Shown here one piece after another: positions 1 through 11,945 of a stretch of DNA of 64,000 nucleotides; the first letter of the stretch is position 1, and each line of letters starts with the position of its first letter. The DNA lies in assembly GCA_014155875.1 (NCBI GenBank), contig JACEFZ010015108.1:1-64000 (forward strand). The letters are read 5' to 3'. The notes below the pieces were generated by a model. That model was not told the DNA's origin and made no database searches. It was given only the letters and a program-made list of their open reading frames with translations. A program made the translations under genes and the position numbers. Source of the stretch: Cepaea nemoralis (Eukaryota; Mollusca; Gastropoda; Stylommatophora; Helicidae).

Positions 1-705
1 GTGACGACTACAGAGTCCAAAACTCACACAGGGCAAAAAGTTAACACCACAACAAGCACTGCCTTAACTACACCACTCATCATACAACAACATGATGAAC
101 AGACCAAAGTACCACACCATACCAACTTGATTACCATCTCACAACAAGAAAAAACAGAAACTGGTGTGTATTATCAAAGAAAAGAAGGTGCAGAAAACAA
201 GCATTTCACAAGGGCGAGGAAAGATCACAAATCATCATGGTACATACTATACCTCCTGTACTCCTTGTTAACTACACACGGGCCCAAGTGCACACAGTGG
301 ATGGTTATACTCGCAGTACTCATTGTAAATACAAAACAACTGACTTCACTAACAGTTTTATTCACACATCATCATGACGCAACACAGATGATATTACTCA
401 TAACAAACCAGCAAACTTTGTTACTTATATCATTACTGTTGAACCAAAGTTTGGTTTTACCACTGCTAAACACTATGTCAAATCAACTCAGACACATACT
501 TATGCTGAACAATGTAAATCATCAGTCGGTGGAATTACTGACAAAAATCAGCAACAAATTACCCTACATATTTTGGAAAATATACACAAATTGCAGAAAA
601 GCATACAAACATGCACGATTACATTTCAAAACTATACATGGTGTATTATTATTATTTGAACTTTTGATTGTATACACACATGTACGAGTGCAGGTTTGGA
701 GATAG
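1..705 (+). CDS. Unrecognised open frame entering from the window edge
   Basis: The frame is open from the first base to 705 (about 234 codons). It is rich in Thr, His and Gln at first and becomes hydrophobic after residue 80. I do not recognise a domain. A different forward frame (about 231-660) has a better balanced composition and is broken by a single TGA near 375. The likeliest reading is therefore a decayed coding sequence with a frame change near 235, perhaps the 3' part of a mobile element whose LTR lies at 2350. No start can be chosen because the frame enters from outside the window. It may equally be a chance open frame. Confidence 0.2.
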   Translation: MTTTESKTHTGQKVNTTTSTALTTPLIIQQHDEQTKVPHHTNLITISQQEKTETGVYYQRKEGAENKHFTRARKDHKSSWYILYLLYSLLTTHGPKCTQWMVILAVLIVNTKQLTSLTVLFTHHHDATQMILLITNQQTLLLISLLLNQSLVLPLLNTMSNQLRHILMLNNVNHQSVELLTKISNKLPYIFWKIYTNCRKAYKHARLHFKTIHGVLLLFELLIVYTHVRVQVWR

Positions 706-2349
706 CACTCAAAATGATCTCAACATGAAATTTGAAAATCCCCACCCTTCGGAAAATTTTAACCGTAACCCACTTTATATCCTTAGATCGAGTAACTCCA
801 GAGTTGCCTTGTCTGCTGTACAACTCCAGCGCTATGATACTAGCACACTCCATTGTATAGACCAACATAAAGGGTCCTTCAACGTGAAAAGTGTCATCGG
901 CGGAACAGTAAGACTCAACATGTGATTTCAGGTATCAAACAGTAAGATATACCCATATTGACTTTGTTTTCAAACGAGTATCTACAGAATTCACCTTTTG
1001 AAATCGACTAACAACGACGACAGCTTCACAAGTACAGACATTCATTTCCGGTGATCAGTTTAATGAACCAGATGCCAACCTGCAAACTATGGCAAAGACA
1101 GTCACAGACAGACGCACCATGGCCACACTCATAATTAAGGCCACCGAACTTAAAACAGTAATTCGTATTTTATATATGTGAATTCCAGCAATTTTACAGA
1201 ACGGACTTACAAAGTGTCCAAACTTGGTGAAAAGTCTTAACCACTATACAGAAGAAAAGACAATATCATGATATACAGAAGACGTCAATAATCGGTTCAG
1301 AAAGAGGAAATGCCAAACATTCCAGCACCGCAATGAACAGTGAACACGAGTGATTTAATTACGTGTGCATAACTTTCACAGGACAAGAACAGTATCCTAA
1401 ATGTACATAAAGGCAGCGACGATGAACATTTTAGTGTATAGGTATTAACTGCGTGACATCCAATGTCTAATTTTATTATTATATTAGTTAGTAGTGTTAG
1501 AATATGATGTGTAAATATAAACGTAAGTACAGTGTGAAAGGTATAAAGTGTAATGCTCAGAATCAACGCCTGGCAATCCCAATACGCGAGTGGTACCAAA
1601 TTGGCTTTCGCGTATGGTGGATAGCCCGACGAATGACGCTTAGCAATAGTGGTTACAGAATTAACATCATAAGATGGTAACAAGAAAGAACATACCAACA
1701 GGGTGATGCCAACCGAAGAGATTAATAACAAATCTCCATAACAGTAAACGAGGTGTACCCAAAAAGGGAAACAACTCACGGTCTGACATAAGATGAGGTA
1801 AGGGGGACTATAACATACATGAAGTATATTCGAACCATGACCACAACATTGACATAGCGTGCTCATAAAGAATCGATTAAGGTGCATTAACTATAGACGA
1901 GGGAAACCACGTCTGAATAGAGAGAAAATTTAAGAATGCTGTAAGAGGAAGTTGTAGCCTTGTTTGAGGCGTGAACCAATGGAGAATCCTTAAACCAGCA
2001 TAGCCACAATAACTATGAGATGAGAATGCACAGACAATCGATTAGAGAAAAATGAACAGAATGTAGTGTCACGGAGTGTGGAGTGAATAATATAACGAGG
2101 TATGACGAATAGACCCAACCAGAACATTTGTCAGACCACGACAAAACCTTGAGAGAAACCTCAGTACTGAAAAAGAGAGAACAATAGTTATGGTTAATCT
2201 CGTAAAAGATCAGAGTAAAAAGGGACACAAGCTTATACTTATGATCATATAATCCCCTGACAAGGTTAGAAAGATATACCAAGAGTAACAACAACAGAAT
2301 GTGTCACATTTCCAAGAGAAAGTGCCACATTGTTTGTGCGGGGGGAGAG
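706..2349. other. No recognisable gene; probable interior upstream of an LTR
   Basis: I see no conserved protein or RNA here. Two minus-strand frames (1297-1887, 196 codons; 2013-2294, 93 codons) are hydrophobic with irregular Cys/Tyr content and match no family I know. They look like chance frames. The block ends with a purine tract at 2338-2349 directly before an LTR-like start, so it may be the 3' interior of an LTR retrotransposon. Confidence 0.35.
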
Positions 2350-2946
2350 TGTCAGGGACTTATATGTAAGGAATAGTGTAAGTGCCGGTATGTAAGCGAG
2401 AGTCAGTGTAAGTATAGCTGAGGTCAAGGGCAGTAGGAGACATCACGGCTTGGCTAGTGGACGGTCAGGCAAGAAGCCCGTGAACAGAGCCACGTGATGT
2501 GGGAAGGTCAACGAGGAGAGAGGCAGTGTGTGTGAGACAGCGAATAGAGACGGACGTGTGGAGATCTAGAGAGCGATAGAACGATAGAACGATAGTGTTG
2601 TGACGGATAGATGGAGATGAACGTTGTGTATTGATATTCGAGGAATGTACGAACTGTGATATGTGCGGGATGATGTGAAGTTGTGATTGTGAATGATCAT
2701 GCGGGCGACAGTGTAAAGATCGCCATTGTGAGCTAGCGCGTGGCTGTTGGTGTTGAACGATTGTTTGAGCGTGAAGTGCGACCATGTTGTCAGCCTGTAA
2801 TATATTGTAATAAATGATTGTTCAGGAGATAGCTCCTGCCAGTTTCCGATTGCATTCATGTGTTAGTAGTATATGTGTCGTAGATGTTGTAATTTGCCTG
2901 TCCAAGTCCAGTGAGCTAGAAGGAGCTAATAGTTAGGACTCTGACA
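2350..2946 (+). mobile_element. Probable 3' long terminal repeat
   Basis: The 597-bp segment begins TGTCAGGG and ends CTGACA, giving the usual TG...CA ends. A G-rich polypurine tract (gcggggggagag) sits immediately upstream, as expected before a 3' LTR. A polyadenylation signal AATAAA lies at 2809-2814, about three quarters along, where R would end. The partner 5' LTR and the target-site duplication lie outside the window, so this is inferred from ends, PPT and poly(A) signal only. No pol gene is visible upstream. Confidence 0.5.
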
Positions 2947-2954
2947 CCCCCATT

Positions 2955-3098
2955 TCAAATGTAAAAAGATTGAAACAAATGTTGTAAAAATTTGCGCATA
3001 TGTCACCTACACTTCCACATGCAAGCTCTGTAACAACACGAACAATACAAATGCAAATGTTTCTTAACACTCAATAAAAGTTTAAAAAAAAAAAAAAT
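2955..3098 (+). repeat. LINE/SINE-type 3' end with AATAAA and A-run
   Basis: This segment is closely similar to 10740-10892. Both share ttgcgcatatgtcacct, then ccacatgca, then cactcaataaaag and a run of about 13 A. It has the form of a retroposon 3' end, a polyadenylation signal followed by poly(A). The copy at 10740-10892 lies behind Tx1-like 3' sequences, so both are probably 3' termini of the same Tx1-like LINE family. It lies just before the 5' end of the next Tx1-like copy. Confidence 0.45.
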
Positions 3099-3207
3099 TG
3101 CGCTTACCGGCTACTGTACTCTTCACAAATGGACAAATCTTTCGTGTTTGATATTTTCATTGTGGTGATATTTCCGGAACTTCTTCAACAGCAGTCATGG
3201 CACCAGT

Positions 3208-4060
3208 CGAGAGCATGGATTCCGTCGACATCGATAATTTTCTGGAAGGAAGACCACTACATAACAAAGGTACGTTGATAGTTACGGTGACCGGCCCTGG
3301 CGCTGCGGCAAAGCCACACCTTCGTTAATCTCCAGCACGCTGCTGGTTTGCTGACGTATACCGGTATGAAACACCTACTCGGTGGTACGTTAACCTAACA
3401 CAGGCGGCCCATGTGGCAGTGTACAAAGGCCTGCATGGCAAAACAATAAAGCTGCCGGCGGAGGGATTAGAGCTATCGATACAGCACCTGGAACGAGAAA
3501 GGGAACGAGTGACAATTCATTGGCTCCCCAATACGATTTCTCCGCAGGGAGTTAAGTTCATAGTCGAAAAGACAGTTGGAGACGAAAATGCAGAAGTCTT
3601 CAGAATCCAGTACGGCGGCGGAAAGTGGAGCGTGCTGTGCAATCCCTCAAAACCGGTGCCGCACTACACAAAGATCACGGCGCCAGGAAAAATAACAGGC
3701 TATCATCGCATACTGTTCACTATGCCCGGTCGCCGGACCCAATGTCCATTTTGCAGCCTAGACGATCACTGGTCAAACAAATGCCCGACAAGGCGGCAGA
3801 AGAAAAATAATAATAAGAAAACCTCTGAACTAGCACAAGAGGAATTCCCAGCAATCATGGGTAAGGCCGACACACAGCAAAACAACGCCGTCCAAGATGA
3901 CGTCGAGGTAGCTGGCGGACCGGTGACCACGGAGACAGCCGTAGAAACTCAAACAAAAACAATTTCACAAGAAACCAACGACGACGGTTCCAAACCGTCC
4001 ACTGCGGCAGAAAAAGACAGTGGGCAGAGAGAAAAAATTCCTCAAGCAACAAAGACATAA
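3208..4060 (+). pseudogene. Tx1/L1-like LINE ORF1 (gag-like, CCHC), frameshifted
   Basis: ORF1 proteins of this LINE group bind the element RNA. The likely start is the ATG at 3208 (MAPVESMDSVDIDNFLEGRP). The frame breaks near 3325 and is regained from about 3413 to the TAA at 4058-4060. The C-terminal half carries a CCHC zinc knuckle, CPFCSLDDHWSNKC (C-X2-C-X4-H-X4-C, about 3750-3791), followed by a Lys/Arg run and a long acidic, Gln/Thr-rich tail. ORF2 of the same element follows within 200 bases. The zinc knuckle and position make the assignment solid, but the exact clade (Tx1 within L1) is inferred from ORF2. It is not intact. Confidence 0.7.
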
Positions 4061-4243
4061 GAGAAGAGGAGGGAAGATCTTCCCCTTCTCCTTCCAAACA
4101 ATGCAAGAAAGCTGCTACAAAACAGAACGAAAACAGCGACAATGAAGACCACTTTTTATCAACACTGACGAAGACACCGACGAAGACCACGAGGAGAACG
4201 AAAACCACAAAAATATTATCACAACCGAAGACACAACCCAGAA

Positions 4244-7200
4244 TTGAATTACCACAGAAAAGATAAAGGTAATCACTTAAATTTAACCACCATGTTGTTT
4301 AATTTTATTTTAAAAATGGCAGACAACTTATGTTTAATTAGCTTGAATATTCGTGGTATGAAAATGAAATTACAACACATAGTCATACTCATACACAAAC
4401 AGAAACCCGATTTTATTTTACTACAAGAAACAAACATTAACACAGACTTTCAAGCAGCAGAACTAGTAACACGGTTAGGATTAAGAAATTCGTGTTTCAG
4501 TTTGGCGAAAACATAACACAGGATCAGGGACAGCCATTCTTCAAACTTCCGACACGTGGACTATTTTTAAAACACACACAGACCCACATGGTAGAATTTC
4601 CACAGTTCAAGTTAAAAACGACACACACTCATTTGTCATTGTGAACATACACGCACCACCTAACTACAATTACCAACCTCTATTTTATAAACATTTAGAC
4701 GACTTACTAACACAGACATACAGGGGACAAAATATTGTTCTTGCCGGTGATTACAATTGTGTTCTTGACGATTTAGACGTAATAGGAGGTGAAGTGAGAA
4801 CACAGCTGAGAAAAGCCGGCAGGGACAGCTTACATCAACTAGATACACTACGAAATATCATCGAAATATCATCGATACACACAACCTCACAGACGCATTC
4901 AGGCATACACACCCCGACTGTAGAGAAACGACATACACAAACAAAACACACAACAGATCATCTAGATTAGACCGCATTTACACGCCCACAACACATCACA
5001 TCATACAAACCAAACACCTACGGGAAACATTAGATTACACAGACCACAAAGGTATACTAGTACACATCAGCACAAACAGCACAAACACGCAGCCATACAA
5101 AAGGTCACCACACTGGAAGCTCAATAATTCACTATTGAAACACTCAGAATATGTAAAATACATGACACAGCTCATAAACACGTACACAGACAATATACCA
5201 ACTGAGAACATTACACAATACGGGGACTTATTGAAAAACACCATAAGAAGCAGAACACAACATCTAGCAACCATGATCCACAAAGACAGACTAAGACAGG
5301 AGCGTATCATACAGACAGCCTATACGACTAACAAAACAGACAGACAAAGATGCACTTCACTTACACACACTAGAAGCACAACTAGAAGAACACCAACAAC
5401 ACAGATATCTGGGTGCTCTTCTCAGAACAAAGCTCAACACAATCACACAAGAGACACCTACGAGACAATATTTAGCAATAGAACAGAGCGTACAACGTAA
5501 CAGACAAATAAGCAAAATATCAGACACGCAAGGAAACATGCAGACAGAAACACCACACATAGAGACTGCTTTCCAGCAACACTACACACAACTATTCACA
5601 GCAGAGACAGTCGACACACAGATACAAGACAACTTCTTACGGTACACAAAGAAATTATCTGACACAGACAGAGACACACTGGACACAGAACTGACACTGA
5701 CAGACATAACACAGGCACTAAGCACACTAAACAAAGACAAAACTCCAGGACCAGACGGTTTGACAGTAGAATTCTACCAACACTTCTTTCCTATTCTAGG
5801 CAATCTTCTCCTCAAAGTCTATCAAGAAGCCTTTGACACAAAAAATCTTCCGGACAGCTGCAACATGTCTTACATTACACTCATATGGAAAGATAAAACT
5901 GACAAAACACAACTGAAGAACTACAGACCAATTTCCTTACTCAACACAGACTACAAGATACTCGCCAAATCACTCACCAACAAACTTAAACCTTTCATGC
6001 CAACACTAATACACCCAGACCAACAGTGCAGTGTCAAAGACACACATTAGAGACATAATCAACTACACACACGGAAAAGACTGTTCATCCTCCATCTTAT
6101 CCTTGGATCAAGAGAAGGCCTTCGACAGAATTTCCCATAGCATAGGACACTAGAACATTGTAACATAGGAGAATACTACAGGCAGTGGATACAGATCTTG
6201 TATAAAAACCATGAGAGCAGAGTGTTGGTGAACCATTCACTGACAGCTAGCTTCAGGCTCACGAGATCTGTAAGACGGGGATGTCCCTTATCACCACTCC
6301 TGTATGTGCTCACCCTAGAACCGTTATTAGAGAAGATAAGACAAGACACTAGTATTAAAGGAACCTTCCTGCATGGGATAGATGACACTGCCTTCTTTCC
6401 CACCAGCAACACATCAATAAGGAATATACTCCACTCCTTTACCCATTTTGGAAAAGGCAGTGGAGCCAAAATTAATGTACAGAAATCACAGATAATGGGT
6501 CTGGGAAAGTGGAAACAAAAGTCTGATTTCCCTCCAGATCTGAGACACATAGACACCATGAAGCTGTATGGGATCACATTTCCATGTGATCCCACAGAAA
6601 CACACACACAGACATGGCACGCACTGACCGAAAAGATCACAGGCATGTTACACAGGTATAGGTACAAGACATCCACAATATTTGGTAGGAGCACAATAGT
6701 CAACACATACATAATACCCAAAATAATATACTTAGCAACAGTACTGGACCCTCCCAAACAGACCGTCACAAACATAAACAAACAAATCAGACGCTTCATC
6801 TTCACCAACACAATACACAGCATACAACACAAAACTCTCATACAAGACAAGAAACAAGGGGTTATTGCACTACAGGACATCCACACAAAAATACTGTCAC
6901 TTAGAATCAGTCACATAGGTAAAATCATCAGACACCCAGAACAGAACAGACTAGCACTATACTACATATGCCACAACATCAAACATCTCACACCCATTAA
7001 CAATGCAACTGCACACTACCAGGGAAGACTGCCAACATTCTATCAGACATGCATACAGGCAATACAAGGACATGAACAGTTATTACAGCAAACAACACAC
7101 AAAATATACAAACATTTAGTTAGAGAACAAGCACCATCACTAAGACTTAGGATTAAAAGAGGACACAAATACTTCATGACTGACTTCACATGCACCTTTT

Positions 7201-7637
7201 CAAACCTACACAACAAACACATAACTCCAATAGCTAGGGAAATCACATATAGACTGTTATACAGTATGACCCCCACAACACAGGTAGAAGCATACATATC
7301 CAAACAATGTCAATTATGTAGAAACAACACACAAGAGACAGAGAAACACATTTATTATACATGTCTAACAATTACTGCCACACGCGCAACACTCCAACAC
7401 CTCATACAAACGCACACAGGCAAACAAACCGACATATATAAAGCAATTTTTCTCAACACTATACCAAAGACAGCAAAATACATACACACAAAACTACTTG
7501 TAGCACTTTCTTACTACAGACAACATATATGGACCTGCAGAAGCAGAAACTTTGCCAGATATAAACACCACACATATAACACACACTTAATTTCCTTTAT
7601 GTATACACACAAAATATCACAACTATTTCCAGAGTAA
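4244..7637 (+). pseudogene. Tx1/L1-like LINE ORF2: APE endonuclease plus reverse transcriptase, decayed
   Basis: ORF2 nicks target DNA and reverse-transcribes the element RNA onto it. The AP-endonuclease domain starts near 4316 (ISLNIRGMK, LLQETNI) and continues in another frame near 4640-4890 with the GDYNCVLDD motif. The reverse transcriptase begins around 5700 (DKTPGPDGLTVEFY), with NYRPISLLNTDYKI, the first catalytic block LDQEKAFDR near 6105, and GCPLSPLLY near 6280. The usual Y/HADD box reads GIDDT here (about 6370-6390), a substituted active site; the copy at 11 kb keeps HADDT. The last 479-codon frame (6198-7637) ends with a C-terminal CCHC, CQLCRNNTQETEKHIYYTC. Breaks near 4516, 4970, 5500 and 6050 make it dead. 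Confidence 0.85.
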
Positions 7638-8023
7638 AACATATGTATTCTTCTTTAGTGTATTATAAAATTGGTATACATGAGTGCGAGAAGGAAAGAA
7701 GAAACTGTGAGTGAATGGTGAGTGAATGATTATAAAATATCACATATGGTCACAAAGACCAATGAAAAATCCCTTATGTAAAGATTTGTGGAAGTATAAA
7801 TGCTTGTTTATTTGCTACAAAATGATGATTTAACCCTTATAGATAAGGGGGGGGGGGAAATGAGTAAAGAAAATCAACTCCTTCCATTCCAATATATTAA
7901 TCATTGGATGTTTGCTTTAAAAGCACTTGCTACGCTATACTACCACCACTACTAAGATTATCACTTTAGTAAATAGAATCACATATCTATTATACTATTA
8001 TTAAGATTATTAGTATAATTATT

Positions 8024-8072
<49 letters not shown>

Positions 8073-8117
8073 TATTATTATCATTATCATTATTACTATC
8101 ATTATTTTACCTTTACT
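7638..8117 (+). mobile_element. 3' untranslated region of the Tx1-like LINE
   Basis: This follows the ORF2 stop. Its first 200 bases recur at 9247-9450 (shared tatacatgagtgcgagaa and atcacatatggt), which shows they are 3' UTR and not unique sequence. It contains a G-run near 7847-7857 and an (ATT)n microsatellite at 8025-8110. Confidence 0.6.
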
Positions 8118-9170
8118 ATCCTTAACATCATCAGTATTATAAGTATTATTGATATCATCATCATTATTTTACAACTTCATCTCCCCTGTGCCCCCCTTTG
8201 CTTATGGTTTGTTGCCTTTGCTACTACCCCCACTTATTGGTTCAAACATTTATCCTGCCTGTGCCATCATTACCAGAGTATGGTCATGAGGGCATTGGTG
8301 GGGTGGAGCCAATTGGTGTGGGTGTGGCGGGGGAAGCAAAAATGTAAAGATTTCCCATTTTCTCTGTATTCAGTATTTACCTTATTATCCTTAGTATCAC
8401 TAATTTCAAAAGTATTATTGATATAATCATTATTATTTTACAACTTCATCTCCCCTGTGCCCCCCTTTGCTTATGGTTTGTTGCCTTTGCTACTACTCCC
8501 ACTGATTGGTTCAAACATTTATCCTGCCTCTGCCATCACTGCCAGAGTGTGGTCATGAGGGCATTGGTGGATTGGAACCAATTGGTGGGAGTGTAGCGAG
8601 GGAAACAAAAATGTAAAGATCTCTCCTTTTCTCTGTATTCAGTACTTACCTTATTATCCTTAGCATCACTAATTTTATAAGTATTATTGATATCATCATT
8701 ATTATTTTACAACTTCATCTCCCCTGTGGCCCCCCTTGCTTATGGTTTGCTGCCTTTGCTACTACCCCCACTGGTTGGTTCAAACATTTATCCTGCCTGT
8801 GCCATCATTACCAGAGGGTGGTCATGAGGGCATTGGTGGAGTGGAACCAATTGGTGGGAGTGTAGCAGGGGAAACAAAAATGTAAAGATTTCCCCTTTTC
8901 TCTGTTTTCAGTATTTCCCTTATTATCCTTAGCATCAATAATTTTATAAGTATTATTGATATCATCATTATTATTTTACAACTTCATCTCTCCTGTGCCC
9001 CCCCCTTGCTTATGGTTTGCTGCCTTTGCTACTACCCCCACTGTTTCGTTTAAACATTTATCCTGCCTGTGCCATCATTACCAGAGTAGTCATGAGGGCT
9101 TTGGTGGAGCAAAACCAGCCAGTGAGAATGTGGCGAGGGAAACAAAAAAGTAAAGATTTCCCCTTGCCTT
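8118..9170. repeat. Four-copy 269-bp tandem repeat in the LINE 3' region
   Basis: The anchor cttcatctcccctgtg starts at 8175, 8444 and 8713, with its near-match cttcatctctcctgtg at 8982, an exact 269-base period. Each unit holds a C-run, attggttcaaacattt, gtcatgagggcattggtgg and gaaacaaaaatgtaaag with a few substitutions. A further diverged unit lies at 9823-10020 and a remnant at 10579-10700, each in the 3' region of other Tx1-like pieces. The unit is therefore a component of this LINE family's 3' UTR that has been tandemly amplified here. No open frame is conserved across units. Confidence 0.8.
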
Positions 9171-9246
9171 TGTTACCCCCCCCCCCTTTTCACATGTAAA
9201 TGTGTTCAAGGAATGGAATATGCAAATGGCAAATTTCCTATGTTGT

Positions 9247-9800
9247 AAACACAAAATATCACAGATATCTCGAGAGTAAACACAAGTACTCTTCTTTATG
9301 ATTTTAAAATTTAGTATACATGAGTGCGAGAAACAAACAGGAAAGTGTTTTGAGTGAATGTTGAATGAACGAATACAAAATCACATATGGTTACCAAACC
9401 AATGATGAGATTGTAAACATTTGTGCAAATACAAACGCTTGTTTATTTTTTTTTTTTACAAAAAAAAAAAAAAAAAAAGAGGAAAAGGAAAAAATGAATG
9501 AACCCTTACAATTAAGAAAAAAAAACATAAGCAAGGAGAAAAAGATAACCAACTCCTTTTACTCCTACTATCATTGAACATTGCGGTTTGCAATTGTATG
9601 TACCTGCTATGCTATGTTAACACCATGCCTAACATAATCATTTTAGCAAATGGAATCACATGTTTGGAAATGTGATCTTTATCATAACTATTATTATCAT
9701 TGCGTTTATTATCATTGCTGTTGTCACCCTTAGTAGATTTACTTTTTGTCATTATTATTATCGATGTATTTGGGTTTTTCTATGCTTTATACATTGTTAA
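9247..9800 (+). mobile_element. Second Tx1-like LINE 3' end (5'-truncated copy)
   Basis: It starts with acacaaaatatcacagat, matching the last codons of ORF2 at 7608-7637, and continues with the same 3' UTR. It is therefore a 5'-truncated copy that retains only the ORF2 tail. It includes an A-rich tract (9458-9560). The short open frame 9365-9577 is just this A-rich UTR and is not a gene. Confidence 0.6.
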
Positions 9801-9822
9801 TGTTATCATTATTAACATATAA

Positions 9823-10892
9823 CCTCATCTCCCATGTGCCCCCCCCCCCGCCCTCCCTTGCTCATGGTTGTTGTTGCCTTTGCTGATACTCTCACCAGTT
9901 GGTTCCAATATTTATCCTGCCTTTACCATCATTACCAGAGAGTGATAATGAGGGCATTGGTGTGGCGGGACCAATAAGTGAGAGTGTGGCAAGGGAAACA
10001 AAATTGGAAAGTTTTTCCTTTCTCCCCTAATTACCCCCCTTCACATGTAAATATGTCCAATGATTAAAACATGCATACATCATATACACGCCCACATGCA
10101 ACGCTTCGTAAATACACCTACACTAATACTAAATACACAGAACCCATGTAACAACACAAACATTTTAAATGCAACCACTACCTTTTCTGCTTTGTAAACC
10201 CAGACACTGTTTTACACCTCCCATTTCCACCTATAACAGAACGACAACCCAAAGGCAACTGCGTGTAACTGAATGTAGGAAGACAAACCACCGATGACTA
10301 TAAAATTCAGTTTAATTGAAGAATCTTCAGTGATATCAAAATGCATACAGCGACCACAAAAGTAGATACATGTTGTTGGTTCGGCGGCTGAGTCGTAACT
10401 AACCCCTTGTTTATCTCTACGTCAGAACGTGAGCGTCCCTAACTACCTAACTACGGTGCTCACGCGTGCATCAGCTATTTATTTCCTTCCCTTTGCACGC
10501 CGTGCCACTAACTAAACCCCGTATAACAGCCTACTCTGTTATACACCATCTTGACACTGTTTGTTTGTTGATGCTGCTGCAGCCCTCACCGATTGGTTCA
10601 AACATTTTATACTACCAGTTACATAAATTACTGATTGGTGGTGATGAAATTGGTGGTTTTGGGGCCGACAGGAGAGAGAGGTGGCAGGGGAAACAATAAC
10701 GGTGCACTATCATCATGCTGTTGTTTTGTAATGTCACCTTACAACAATTTCAATGTAAAAATGTTAAAATGTATAAGATGTAAATTTGCGCATATGTCAC
10801 CTGCACGTCCACATGCAACGCTCTGTAAAAACACGAACAATACACTTTGCAACGACTTTAACACTCAATAAAAGATTTAAAAAAAAAAAATT
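9823..10892 (+). mobile_element. Diverged 269-bp unit, unrecognised middle, and LINE 3' terminus
   Basis: The segment 9823-10020 is a diverged single copy of the 269-bp unit. The part 10025-10575 has no recognisable feature. The part 10579-10700 is another partial unit (gattggttcaaacattt). The part 10740-10892 is the terminal block with cactcaataaaag and an A-run shared with 2955-3098. Together they suggest the remainder of the 5'-truncated LINE that begins at 9247. Confidence 0.45.
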
Positions 10893-10981
10893 GCATAAAA
10901 TAACATACATCGAAGACGAAGACAAATCATAAAAAGAAACCATGTCTGCAAAAAAAAAATAAAAATTTGCATAAAATAACA
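10891..10981 (+). mobile_element. 61-bp A-tailed retro-insertion with 15-bp target duplication
   Basis: The 15-mer ttgcataaaataaca occurs perfectly at 10891-10905 and 10967-10981. The 61 bases between them end in an A-rich tail (about 10950-10966). A direct repeat of this length around a short A-tailed insert is what target-primed reverse transcription leaves. The insert itself (tacatcgaagacgaagac...) matches nothing I know. Confidence 0.5.
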
Positions 10982-11012
10982 GACACCGCAACGTGGGAAA
11001 TTATTTTCGGAC

Positions 11013-11945
11013 ATGGGTCAAAATTTTATATTTGAAACCGGAAAGTCGGATCTATTAAACCATACCCTAACCAATTCTTTCAGGTTGACTAGGTCAGTGA
11101 GACAGGGATGTCCCTTGTCTCCATTACTGTACGTTGTCGCTCTAGAGCCACTTCTAGAAAAGATACGACAGGACGACAATGTCAGGGGTACGTTCATACC
11201 AGGGAAGGGTGAACAAAAGCTGCGTGCTTATGCATGCGGACGATACCATTTTCTTTCCGACAACTGAAAAATCTGTACGGATCATTTTGGAAACGTTCTC
11301 GTTTTTCGGCAAAGGGAGTGGGGCAAAATTAAACGTCCAAAAGTCTACTATAATGGGTTTAGGCAAATGGTAACATAAGGCGGATTTTCCATTTGACTTA
11401 ACATCAAACAATCTTGTAAAATTGTACGGAATAGTCTTCCAATGTCAACCAAATCAGACACACAAAGACACATGGCAAAATCTAGAGAAGAAAATAACAG
11501 ATATGTTGCAGACGTACAAATACAAAACAACTACCATATTTGGTAGAAGTACCATTGTTAATACATATATAATTCCAAAAACACTATATATGTGCACAGT
11601 CCTAGGAACCCCCCCCCCCCCCCCCCACGTCAGACTGTCACAAACATAAACAAAGAGATTAGACGCTTTGTGTTTGGCAGCACCATCTACAGTATCAAAC
11701 ATACTACACTCATGCAAGACAAAAAAGATGGAGGTATCGCCCTCCAAGACATAACAACCAAGATACAAGCACTTAGGATCAAACACGTAGGCGAAATCCT
11801 ACAACACCCAGAAAAACACCCTTTAGCACACTATTACATTAGAATTAGGCTATCTTATTTAAAACCTATTAGGAATACATCCTCACATTACTTTGGCACT
11901 CTCCCAACATTTTACAAAACATGTAATTCAGCCATTCAAGGACAC
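11013..11945 (+). pseudogene. Tx1-like LINE ORF2 fragment (RT palm to thumb), truncated
   Basis: It is a second copy of the family at 4.2-7.6 kb. It keeps SVRQGCPLSPLLY, the catalytic box as HADDTIFF near 11230 in an adjacent frame, GSGAKLNVQKSTIMGLGKW, and the thumb up to about 11945. Frame changes occur at about 11210, 11370 and at a C-run (11610-11628) that looks like a slippage tract. The 5' part is missing, and the 3' end is cut exactly where hAT sequence begins. Because this copy has HADDT, the GIDDT of the longer copy is a mutation. Confidence 0.75.

Noticed and set aside
1297..1887. A 196-codon hydrophobic minus-strand gene
   Set aside because: No recognisable family, irregular Cys/Tyr-rich composition, no promoter or splice context; more likely a chance frame.
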